A stretch of DNA of 7,463 nucleotides from Candidatus Saccharibacteria bacterium CG_4_10_14_0_2_um_filter_52_9 (GTDB taxonomy: Bacteria > Patescibacteriota > Saccharimonadia > Saccharimonadales > UBA4665), in contig PFOA01000057.1 of the NCBI GenBank assembly GCA_002792275.1, positions 1-7,463 of the forward strand, written 5' to 3'. Positions 1-6,112 of this stretch are shown here, piece after piece; position 1 is the first letter of the stretch; each line of letters starts with the position of its first letter. The notes below the pieces were generated by a model. It was not told the DNA's origin, searched no databases, and was given only the letters and a program-made list of their open reading frames with translations. The translations under genes were made by a program, and so were the position numbers.

Positions 1-1
1 C

Positions 2-274
2 GAACTGGTATCAATCGAATTGGCCAAAATTCCCGGACTCAAGTTCCACAAACCCGGCGGTGCCTTCTACGTGTTTCTTGATGTCCGGGCACTGACTGAT
101 AACAGCGCCGAATGGTGCGAGCGCCTACTAGTCGAGGCCGGTGTAGCCCTGGTGCCAGGTGAAGCCTTCAGCGCCCCCGGTTTCGCCAGGCTGACATTTG
201 TAACAGATAAGGAAACGCTCAGCAAAGCGCTGGAACAGATTAAGCAATTTGTAGCCAAGGACGCCAAAGCATGA
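2..274 (+). CDS. Class I/II PLP-dependent aminotransferase, C-terminal part (probable aspartate aminotransferase); 5' end outside window
   Basis: The frame is open to the left edge, so only the last 90 codons are seen; the TTG at 20 is internal, not a start. The visible part matches the small C-terminal domain of fold-type I aminotransferases of the AspC type. It has the KPGGAFYVFLDV segment at residues about 22-33, then a LLVEAGVALVPGEAF segment and FARLTFV. The Arg of ARLTF is in the position of the conserved Arg that binds the substrate alpha-carboxylate in this family. The PLP-binding lysine lies upstream, out of view, so catalytic competence cannot be judged. The stop overlaps the ATG of the PEP carboxylase gene (ATGA at 271-274), implying one operon with translational coupling. 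Because that neighbour makes oxaloacetate, oxaloacetate-to-aspartate transamination is the most likely reaction. This is an inference; other substrates (alanine, aromatic amino acids) are possible. Confidence 0.88.
   Translation, partial: ELVSIELAKIPGLKFHKPGGAFYVFLDVRALTDNSAEWCERLLVEAGVALVPGEAFSAPGFARLTFVTDKETLSKALEQIKQFVAKDAKA
257..261 (+). promoter_or_regulatory. Shine-Dalgarno sequence of ppcA
   Basis: AAGGA lies 9 bases before the ATG at 271, inside the end of the aminotransferase gene. It supports the ATG at 271 as the start and shows that this operon-internal gene uses ordinary SD-led initiation, helped by the ATGA stop/start overlap. Confidence 0.6.
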
Positions 275-1776
275 GAAAAATCCCCGGCACTATGGCCACC
301 CAGCACCCCGACAACGCTCTGCCGCCTTATTGGGACGAGCGCCAGCGCCCCTTCATAAGTGTTTACCAAGAGATCAAGGAAGCAGTCACTTGCTTTAAAG
401 ACCTCGGCGTCGGTGAATACATGTGGGACTGGGAGGGCAAACACGCCGACGCTGCCGTGATCGACCGCCTGTTTAGCGACCATCACGACTACTTTGCCAA
501 GCACCAGCTGGGGCGCGATAAGTTCCTGACCTTCCGCATACCCAACATATGGGAAGAAAAAGGCTACAACTTGCTTCAGGCCATGACGGTCATATTAAGC
601 AGTGAGGATTTTGCACGTGACCTAAAGTTGAACGGCCGGCCGCTGTTTGAAGTCATTCTGCCCATGACCGAGCGCGCCGACCAGCTGATGCACATTCACC
701 GTCTGTTCGAAAAACTGGCCTACTTTAAATCGAATGAATTCACCACAGATGTTACCAATACTGACTATCTGGAGTTGATTCCACTGATAGAAAGCGTCGA
801 AAGCCAACTGGCCATAGATGATCTGTTAAATGACTATGTAAAGTTCCACAAACAGCACTTTGGCCAGCCGCCGGAATATGTCAGGACTTTTCTGGCCTGC
901 AGTGACTCGGCGCTGTCCTCCGGGTTTTTGGCCGGCATCATTGGCAATAAAATCGGCCTGGCCAGAGTATATGAATTTTCTGCCCAAACCGGCATTCCGG
1001 TTTTCCCGATCTTTGGCTCCGGCAGTCTGCTGTTCCGAGGCGGCCTGGCACCAAACACTGTCGATCGCTTTATGCAGGAATTCCCCGGCGTCCGCACAGT
1101 GTCCATCCAGTCGTCCTTCCGTTACGACTACCCCAAAACCACCGTCAAAAAAGCCATAATTAAGCTAGAAAAAGAATTGCCCAAAGCCAAACCATTAAAA
1201 ATTGCCTCTAAAGACCAACAGCAATTAATTGCCATCGCGGAAAAGTCGGCCAAGCTATACAAAGAAACCTTTGGTAAAATAATTGCCAACATGCAACCGG
1301 TCTTCAACAACGTACCAAAACGCCGCGACCGCCGCCAGCACATCGGCCTGCTGGCTTACGCCCGCAGCATGGGCGGCCAAACAATGCCCCGTGCCATCAC
1401 CTTCACCGCCGGCTTCTACTCCATCGGCTTGCCACCAGAGTTTATAGGCCTAGGTCGAACGCTCAAGAACATTGATAAAAAAGACCTGCAATTACTCAAA
1501 GACCATTACCCCAACCTGACAACTGACCTTGAAGCCGCCGGCCGCTTTATTAATAGAGAGAACTTAAAAAAGTTTGCCAAAGGCAGCTCCGACTGGAAAG
1601 ATATCAAAGCCGACGTCGAATTAACAGAGAAAATCCTTGGCATAACCTTTGGCCCCCAAACCAAAGACGAAATCGCCCACCAAAGACTCAGCACATTGCT
1701 CACCCAAACCGAGGACGCAGCTAAGGGCAGCAAGCTAATAAACGAAATGGCCATCCTACGCAAAAGCCTGGGCTAA
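271..1776 (+). CDS. ppcA: Archaeal-type phosphoenolpyruvate carboxylase
   Basis: Predicted to carboxylate PEP with bicarbonate to oxaloacetate and phosphate in the cytoplasm (anaplerosis). The 501-residue length and motifs fit the short archaeal-type family, not the roughly 900-residue bacterial/plant enzyme. It opens with the family hallmark IPGTMATQHPDNA (residues 4-16). MWDWEGKHAD (51-60), ILPMTE (129-134) and SDSALSSG (211-218) follow. FRGGLAPNTVDRF (255-267), SIQSSFRYDYP (278-288) and AITFTAGFYSIGLPPEFIG (375-393) come next. All the blocks I recognise are present and in order, so it looks complete. The ATG is fixed by the motif at residue 4, an AAGGA 9 bases upstream and the ATGA overlap with the aminotransferase gene. 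Among bacteria this form is sporadic (known in Leuconostoc, Oenococcus and Clostridium perfringens), which suggests lateral acquisition at some point. The coupling points to oxaloacetate being made for aspartate synthesis. Confidence 0.95.
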   Translation: MRKIPGTMATQHPDNALPPYWDERQRPFISVYQEIKEAVTCFKDLGVGEYMWDWEGKHADAAVIDRLFSDHHDYFAKHQLGRDKFLTFRIPNIWEEKGYNLLQAMTVILSSEDFARDLKLNGRPLFEVILPMTERADQLMHIHRLFEKLAYFKSNEFTTDVTNTDYLELIPLIESVESQLAIDDLLNDYVKFHKQHFGQPPEYVRTFLACSDSALSSGFLAGIIGNKIGLARVYEFSAQTGIPVFPIFGSGSLLFRGGLAPNTVDRFMQEFPGVRTVSIQSSFRYDYPKTTVKKAIIKLEKELPKAKPLKIASKDQQQLIAIAEKSAKLYKETFGKIIANMQPVFNNVPKRRDRRQHIGLLAYARSMGGQTMPRAITFTAGFYSIGLPPEFIGLGRTLKNIDKKDLQLLKDHYPNLTTDLEAAGRFINRENLKKFAKGSSDWKDIKADVELTEKILGITFGPQTKDEIAHQRLSTLLTQTEDAAKGSKLINEMAILRKSLG

Positions 1777-1792
1777 TTTACTAACATGTCGA

Positions 1793-1824
1793 CGCCCGCG
1801 TCCGGGCGCTTACTCTCATTTTGG
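1793..1824 (+). terminator. Probable rho-independent terminator of the aminotransferase-ppcA operon
   Basis: A 6-bp GC-only stem, CGCCCG (1793-1798) and CGGGCG (1803-1808), closes a 4-base loop CGTC. It lies 16 bases past the ppcA stop. The following CTTACTCTCATTTT is T-rich but interrupted, so the U-tract is weak. Position and orientation fit a terminator for the + strand operon. The AT-rich inverted repeat just downstream may act as backup. Confidence 0.55.
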
Positions 1825-1831
1825 AGGGATG

Positions 1832-1884
1832 ATAAAGTGATACATTAAGTGTGTTAATCATACACACTTAATGTATCACTTTAT
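1832..1884. repeat. Perfect 23-bp inverted repeat (7-base loop) between convergent genes; possible bidirectional terminator
   Basis: The arms 1832-1854 and 1862-1884 are exact reverse complements, each beginning or ending ATAAAGTGATACATT / AATGTATCACTTTAT, around a 7-base loop TAATCAT. RNA from either strand would fold into nearly the same 23-bp, mostly A/U hairpin ending in CACUUUAU. It sits between the 3' ends of ppcA and gnd, so a two-way terminator or 3'-end protector is the simplest reading. It is longer and more AT-rich than an ordinary intrinsic terminator and has no clean U-tract beyond the stem. An ATG triplet flanks each side, which could be chance or a 3-base target duplication of a tiny mobile palindrome. 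Confidence 0.85.
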
Positions 1885-1911
1885 ATGGTACTGGAATTAG
1901 CGAACTAATAC

Positions 1912-3378
1912 TCACGCGTTGTAGCTACTGGAGCTGGTAATGCCGCCGCGGCCTGTCCAGTTTGTATGGACGGGCTCGCCATCCGGGTTGTCGAGTAACT
2001 GATAGGTATGGGCGCCAAAATAGTCGCGTTGAGCTTGTAATAAATTAGCGGGCAATCTCTCAGTCCGGTAGGCGTCATAAAATGACAGCGCTGAACTCAT
2101 AGCCGGCAGAGGAATGCCGGCCTTAGCAGCAGAAGCAATCACCTCGCGCCACGCACCTTGGTTAGCGTCTATAGCTTTAACAAAGAATGAGTCTAGTAGC
2201 AAATTGGTCAGTTTAGGTTCATTGTCATAGGCTGTTTTGATATCACCCAAGAAGCGACTGCGGATGATACAGCCGCCGCGCCACATCAGGGCAATGCCGC
2301 CGTAGTTGAGGTTCCAGCTGTACTCTTCGGCCGCGGCTCTCATTAGCATGTAGCCCTGGGTGTAGCTGACAATCTTAGATGCATATAAAGCCTGGCGGAT
2401 CTGTTCAATAAAGACCTCAGCATCGCCTTCAAACTTAGCGTTCGGGCCCTTCAGGACCGCAGAGGCGGCGACGCGCTGCTGTTTCAAAGCCGAAATACAG
2501 CGGGCGTAAACGGCTTCACTGATCAGGGTAACCGGCTGGGCCAGATCGGCTGAACTTATAACTGTCCACTTACCGGTGCCCTTTTGGCCGGCTTTGTCTA
2601 AAATCTTATCGACCAAAGGTGTGCCGTCTGTATCTTTAAAGGCCAGAATCTCAGCCGTGATCTGAATCAAAAAGCTATCCAGCTCGCCCTTGTTCCATTC
2701 GGCAAAAACGGCCGCCATAGCTTCGGCGCTCATGCCTAGGTGATCGCGCATTAGCTGGTAGGCTTCACCAATCAGTTGCATGTCGCCGTACTCAATGCCG
2801 TTGTGCACCATCTTCACGTAGTGGCCGGCACCGCCCTCACCGACCCAGTCACAGCACGGCGTGCCGTCCTCAACCTTGGCAGAAATCGCCTGAAAGATAT
2901 CCTTAACATGCGGCCAGGCCGCGGGCGAGCCGCCGGGCATAATTGAGGGACCATTACGGGCGCCTTCTTCACCGCCGGAAACACCGGTACCGATATACAA
3001 TAAGCCTTTGGCTTCAACTTCCTTCAAACGCCGCTCGGTATCGGTAAATAACGAGTTGCCGCCATCAATAATAATGTCGCCAGCCTCTAAATGCGGCAGC
3101 AACTGCGAAATCGTAGCGTCGACCGCTTCGCCAGCCTTAACCATCAACATCACCCGCCGCGGCTTCTTTAGCTGGGCCACCAGCTCCTCCACCGTATGGG
3201 CGCCTACAATCTCAGTGCCTTTAGCCTCATTATCCAAAAAATCATCAACCTTACTAACTGTTCGGTTAAAAGCCACCACCTTAAACCCGTGGTCATTCAT
3301 GTTCAAGATCAGGTTTTGTCCCATAACAGCCAGGCCTATAACGGCTATGTCAGTCTGCGGCTCGGATGGAGTTGTCAT
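1912..3378 (-). CDS. gnd: 6-phosphogluconate dehydrogenase, decarboxylating (NADP type)
   Basis: Oxidises and decarboxylates 6-phosphogluconate to ribulose 5-phosphate with reduction of NADP; cytoplasmic, pentose phosphate pathway. The 488-residue length fits the long Gnd form. The N-terminal Rossmann domain has GLAVMGQNLILNMNDHG (residues 15-31) and NRT at 38-40, whose Arg is typical of NADP preference. Further blocks are DGGNS (105-109), GVSGGEEGARNGPSIMPGG (132-150) and GAGHYVKMVHNGIEYGDM (183-200), which includes the catalytic Lys189 and Asn193. GKWT (269-272), LLQAQRDYFGAHTYQ (446-460) and the C-terminal tail TNWTGRGGITSSSSYNA complete it. The ATG at 3378 places the Rossmann motif at the usual distance. 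There is no SD; instead a TATACT lies 6 bases before the ATG, so the mRNA is probably leaderless. The gene runs divergently from the VKOR remnant. It is the upstream partner of the phosphoketolase shunt encoded nearby, though in a separate transcription unit. Confidence 0.97.
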   Translation of the reverse strand: MTTPSEPQTDIAVIGLAVMGQNLILNMNDHGFKVVAFNRTVSKVDDFLDNEAKGTEIVGAHTVEELVAQLKKPRRVMLMVKAGEAVDATISQLLPHLEAGDIIIDGGNSLFTDTERRLKEVEAKGLLYIGTGVSGGEEGARNGPSIMPGGSPAAWPHVKDIFQAISAKVEDGTPCCDWVGEGGAGHYVKMVHNGIEYGDMQLIGEAYQLMRDHLGMSAEAMAAVFAEWNKGELDSFLIQITAEILAFKDTDGTPLVDKILDKAGQKGTGKWTVISSADLAQPVTLISEAVYARCISALKQQRVAASAVLKGPNAKFEGDAEVFIEQIRQALYASKIVSYTQGYMLMRAAAEEYSWNLNYGGIALMWRGGCIIRSRFLGDIKTAYDNEPKLTNLLLDSFFVKAIDANQGAWREVIASAAKAGIPLPAMSSALSFYDAYRTERLPANLLQAQRDYFGAHTYQLLDNPDGEPVHTNWTGRGGITSSSSYNA

Positions 3379-3390
3379 GTGCTAAGTATA
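3379..3390 (-). promoter_or_regulatory. Putative leaderless promoter of gnd (-10 element TATACT)
   Basis: On the - strand, TATACT (3385-3390) is followed by exactly six bases, TAGCAC, and then the gnd ATG. If the hexamer occupies -12 to -7, transcription starts at the A of the ATG. No SD-like purine run is present. No good -35 or TGn extension is visible, so strength is unclear. Confidence 0.5.
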
Positions 3391-3391
3391 A

Positions 3392-3405
3392 TATAGTGCG
3401 CTATA
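3392..3405. promoter_or_regulatory. Near-palindrome between two divergent -10 elements; possible operator
   Basis: TATAGTGCGCTATA is a 14-base palindrome with a single mismatched pair. It lies between and partly over the two opposing -10 elements of gnd and the VKOR-type gene. A dimeric regulator bound here would block both promoters. The sequence is short and AT-rich, so chance is a real alternative. Confidence 0.3.
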
Positions 3406-3407
3406 AT
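3402..3407 (+). promoter_or_regulatory. Putative leaderless promoter of the VKOR-type gene (-10 element TATAAT)
   Basis: A consensus TATAAT is followed by six bases, TCGGGC, and the ATG at 3414. This is the same spacing as at gnd and ackA, and it puts the transcription start on the ATG. No convincing -35 is visible. Only 11 bases separate this element from the opposing gnd -10, so two polymerases could not occupy both. Confidence 0.5.
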
Positions 3408-3413
3408 TCGGGC

Positions 3414-3446
3414 ATGAAGACGACCGCGACGCCCAAAAAACTCTAA
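3414..3446 (+). pseudogene. Ten-codon N-terminal fragment of the VKOR-type gene (MKTTATPKKL then TAA)
   Basis: The ATG sits exactly where the -10 at 3402 predicts the transcript to start. It encodes ten residues rich in Thr and Lys before a TAA at 3444. The frame is the same as the VKOR-like frame that follows, which continues AILTISSVFGFPN without another stop. A short basic head followed by hydrophobic residues resembles a membrane-protein N terminus. I read it as the original start of the VKOR gene, now cut off by an in-frame stop. It could instead be a real micro-ORF controlling re-initiation. Confidence 0.45.
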
Positions 3447-3467
3447 GCCATTTTAACCATCAGCTCG

Positions 3468-3743
3468 GTGTTCGGCTTTCCTAACTCACTGCTGTGTATT
3501 GTGTTTTTTGCACTAACGCTATCGGCAGGTCTGATAGGTTGGGTCGGCGGACGTATCACTGCCAAGTTGCGTCTAGCCTACCAGGCCATGGCAGCATTTT
3601 TTGCCGGTTTTGGCCTGTGGTATTTTTGGCAGAGTATTTTTAATCCGGGCAGTCTCTGCATCTACTGCCTGTTTTGCTATGCCGGCGTACTGCTCATTAA
3701 CGGCGCCTGGTTCAGATTGAATTACAAAGATCTGACCGGCTAA
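3468..3743 (+). CDS. VKOR-family membrane thiol oxidoreductase, N-terminally truncated (probable gene remnant)
   Basis: This 91-codon frame, nominally from GTG, matches the second half of bacterial vitamin K epoxide reductase homologues, inner-membrane proteins that reoxidise DsbA-like thioredoxins using quinone. FGFPNSLLCIVFF (residues 2-14) corresponds to the family's FGFPN-type segment. Three hydrophobic helices follow at about 5-27, 37-58 and 62-82. The last holds the redox motif CIYC (Cys64, Cys67), as in intact VKOR. Missing are the first helix and the periplasmic loop with the partner cysteine pair, about 40-50 residues. The frame continues upstream through AILTISSV to a TAA at 3444, and beyond that lies an in-frame ATG with a promoter. 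This suggests deletion plus a stop. No SD or promoter precedes the GTG. The stop overlaps that of convergent xfp (CTAA, 3740-3743). Family assignment is fairly secure; function as it stands is doubtful. Confidence 0.72.
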   Translation: MFGFPNSLLCIVFFALTLSAGLIGWVGGRITAKLRLAYQAMAAFFAGFGLWYFWQSIFNPGSLCIYCLFCYAGVLLINGAWFRLNYKDLTG

Positions 3744-6112
3744 GCTACATCCCACTTCCAGTTCCGGACTTCGGGCATGTCGATGCCGTGTTCATTAATA
3801 TAGTTGGTGTGCTCGATCAGTTTCTTTTCCATCAGCTCTTTTAACCGCTGGGCGGCTTCACCCTCTACCTTGGCGCGGTCAATAACGTCGATCACCAGAT
3901 CAAAACGATCCATGTCGTTGCGAACTGTCATATCAAAGGCCGTAGTGATGGTGCCTTCCTCTTTGTAGCCACGGACATGAATATTGCGGTTGGCGCGGCG
4001 ATAGGTCAGGCGATGGATCAGCCACGGGTAGCCGTGGAAAGCAAAGGTGATTTCCTTGTCGCGGGTAAACAGCTCATCATAATCCGGGTCACTTAGGCCA
4101 TGCGGATGTTCAGTGTTAGGCTGTAGGCGCATCAGATCAACAATGTTAACGACCCGGATTTTCAGATCGGGCAGGTGCTGGCGCAAAATCGACACCGCCG
4201 CCAGAGTCTCCAAGGTGGGAACGTCGCCGGCGCAGGCCATCACGACATCGGGCTCCCCTCCTTGGTCGTTGCTGGCCCAGTCCCAAACACCAACTCCGCG
4301 CGTGCAATGAGTGACCGCCTCCTCCATAGATAGCCATTGCTGGCTGTCGTGCTTGCCGGTGATGGTCAGATTAATATAGTTACGGCTGTGCAGGCAGTGA
4401 TCCATAACAGATAACAGGCAGTTGGCATCGGGCGGCAGATAGATGCGGACAATGCCCGACTTCTTATTGACCAGATGGTCGATAAAACCGGGATCCTGAT
4501 GCGTGAAGCCGTTGTGATCCTGCCGCCAGACATGCGAGGTCAGCAAGTAGTTAAGTGAAGCTACCGGACTGCGCCACGGTAATTCCGACGACATCTTGAT
4601 CCACTTGGCATGTTGGTTGACCATAGAGTCGACGATTCGAATAAAAGCTTCATAGCTGTGAAACAGGCCGTGTCGGCCGGTCAGCAGATAGCCCTCCAGC
4701 CAGCCCTGCGCTTGGTGCTCGCTGAGCATTGAATCAAGCACGGCGCCGTTGGTGGCCAGGTTCTCGTCGCTGTCTTTAATGCGGGCCGACCACTGGCGAT
4801 TGGTGGCCTCCAGAACTGCTTCCAGGCGGTTGGAAACCAACTCGTCAGGTCCGAAGATTCTAAAATTATGTTGTTCGTCGTTGAGCTTAACGACATCCCG
4901 CAGGTACGGGCCTATGGCGTGAACATTGCCCTCGTTACAGATACCCCGCGACGGAATATCGACGGCGTAGTCGCGAAAGTCCGGCAAATGCAGTTCGCGT
5001 AGCAGATTGCCGCCATTGGCGTGGTCATTAGCGCTCATGCGCCGTTCTTTGGCCGGTGCTAAGTCGGCTAGTTCCGGCAATAAGCGGCCGCTGGTATCAA
5101 ATAATCCTTCCGGCTTGTAGCTTTTCAGCCAGCCTTCTAAAAAGGCAACGTTTTCGGGGTGGGATTTATCGACCGCCAGAGGCACCTGGTGCGAGCGAAA
5201 GTTATTCTCCAACTGGTGGCCGTCAACGGTTTTGGGACCCGTCCAGCCCTTGGGCGAGTTGAGGATGATCATCGGCCAACGCGGCCGGATAGAATCGTGG
5301 TTGTCACGAGCGTTGGATTGGATGCGCTTAATCTCACCGATTACTTCATCGAGCTTGCCGGCCATCAGCTGGTGCATTTGTGCCGGATCATCGCCTTCTA
5401 CGAAATATGGCACCCAGCCGTAGCCGCGAAACAACTGCTCCAGCTCTTCGCGTTCAATCCGTGCCAGAATGGTAGGATTGCTGATTTTGTAGCCGTTTAA
5501 GTGCAGAATCGGCAAAACTACGCCGTCGGTGGCCGGATTCAAAAACTTATTGGAATGCCAGGCCGTGGCCAGTGGGCCGGTTTCGGCCTCGCCGTCGCCC
5601 ACCACGCAGGCCACGATCAAATCCGGATTATCAAAGGCCGCCCCAAAGGCATGGCTCAGCGAGTAACCCAGCTCGCCGCCCTCGTGAATCGAGCCTGGGA
5701 CCTGCGGCGAAACATGACTCGATAAACCCCCCGGGAAAGACGACATCTTAAAGAGTTTTTTCAGCCCTGTCTCATCCTGTGTCACCTCAGGGTAATATTC
5801 GCTGAAAGTGCCCTCTAAATAAACATTGCCAACCACCGCCGGACCGCCGTGACCGGGTCCGGAAATGTACATCATATTCAGAGCATGGCTGGTGATAATG
5901 CGGTTAAGGTGGGCATAGATAAAGTTTTGCCCCGGTGAGGTTCCCCAGTGCCCCAGCAATAATTTTTTTACATGTTCCAGTTTCAGGGGTTCTTTTAAAA
6001 GCGGGTTATCACACAAGTAGATTTGGCCGACCGTGAGGTAATTGGCCGCCCGCCAGTAGGCGTCGATCTTATACAGCGCGTCCTCGCTCAAAGGCGCCTT
6101 AGTTTGATCCAT
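3740..6112 (-). CDS. xfp: Xylulose-5-phosphate/fructose-6-phosphate phosphoketolase
   Basis: A thiamine-diphosphate enzyme that splits xylulose 5-phosphate (often also fructose 6-phosphate) with phosphate into acetyl phosphate plus glyceraldehyde 3-phosphate (or erythrose 4-phosphate). The 790-residue length is normal for the family. Blocks in order are GHWGTSPGQNFIYAHLNR (residues 54-71), SGPGHGGPA (84-92) and SIHEGGELGYSLSHAFG (141-157). The cofactor-binding GDGEAETGPLATAWHSN is at 172-188, with FRSHQVPL at 305-312. SANDHANGG (360-368), GRHGLFHSYEAF (479-490) and WRQDHNGFTHQDPGF (529-543) follow. The histidines His55, His88, His143 and His308 and Glu488 lie in the blocks that hold the catalytic residues of Bifidobacterium phosphoketolase. 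I chose the ATG at 6112 over one 14 codons upstream because AAGGAG lies 7 bases before it and MDQTKAPLSEDALYKIDAYWRA is the usual head. It overlaps ackA by 14 bases, in one operon. Confidence 0.97.
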   Translation of the reverse strand: MDQTKAPLSEDALYKIDAYWRAANYLTVGQIYLCDNPLLKEPLKLEHVKKLLLGHWGTSPGQNFIYAHLNRIITSHALNMMYISGPGHGGPAVVGNVYLEGTFSEYYPEVTQDETGLKKLFKMSSFPGGLSSHVSPQVPGSIHEGGELGYSLSHAFGAAFDNPDLIVACVVGDGEAETGPLATAWHSNKFLNPATDGVVLPILHLNGYKISNPTILARIEREELEQLFRGYGWVPYFVEGDDPAQMHQLMAGKLDEVIGEIKRIQSNARDNHDSIRPRWPMIILNSPKGWTGPKTVDGHQLENNFRSHQVPLAVDKSHPENVAFLEGWLKSYKPEGLFDTSGRLLPELADLAPAKERRMSANDHANGGNLLRELHLPDFRDYAVDIPSRGICNEGNVHAIGPYLRDVVKLNDEQHNFRIFGPDELVSNRLEAVLEATNRQWSARIKDSDENLATNGAVLDSMLSEHQAQGWLEGYLLTGRHGLFHSYEAFIRIVDSMVNQHAKWIKMSSELPWRSPVASLNYLLTSHVWRQDHNGFTHQDPGFIDHLVNKKSGIVRIYLPPDANCLLSVMDHCLHSRNYINLTITGKHDSQQWLSMEEAVTHCTRGVGVWDWASNDQGGEPDVVMACAGDVPTLETLAAVSILRQHLPDLKIRVVNIVDLMRLQPNTEHPHGLSDPDYDELFTRDKEITFAFHGYPWLIHRLTYRRANRNIHVRGYKEEGTITTAFDMTVRNDMDRFDLVIDVIDRAKVEGEAAQRLKELMEKKLIEHTNYINEHGIDMPEVRNWKWDVA

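Noticed and set aside
67..504. A 145-codon open frame on the - strand across the aminotransferase/ppcA junction.
   Set aside because: It lies antisense to two well-supported genes, resembles no family I know, and has no promoter or SD; it is a shadow frame.
1823..1842. GGAGG followed by ATG ATA AAG TGA, a possible tiny ORF between ppcA and gnd.
   Set aside because: It encodes only three residues, with the ATG adjoining the inverted repeat; the match to an SD is probably chance.
1896..1909. A 5-bp hairpin (ATTAG/CTAAT, with a TTCG loop on the - strand) just past the gnd stop.
   Set aside because: The stem is short and AT-rich and has no T-tract after it, so it is not convincing as a terminator.
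3008..3396. Open frames on the + strand opposite the start of gnd.
   Set aside because: They are antisense to the conserved Gnd Rossmann domain and show no recognisable motif.
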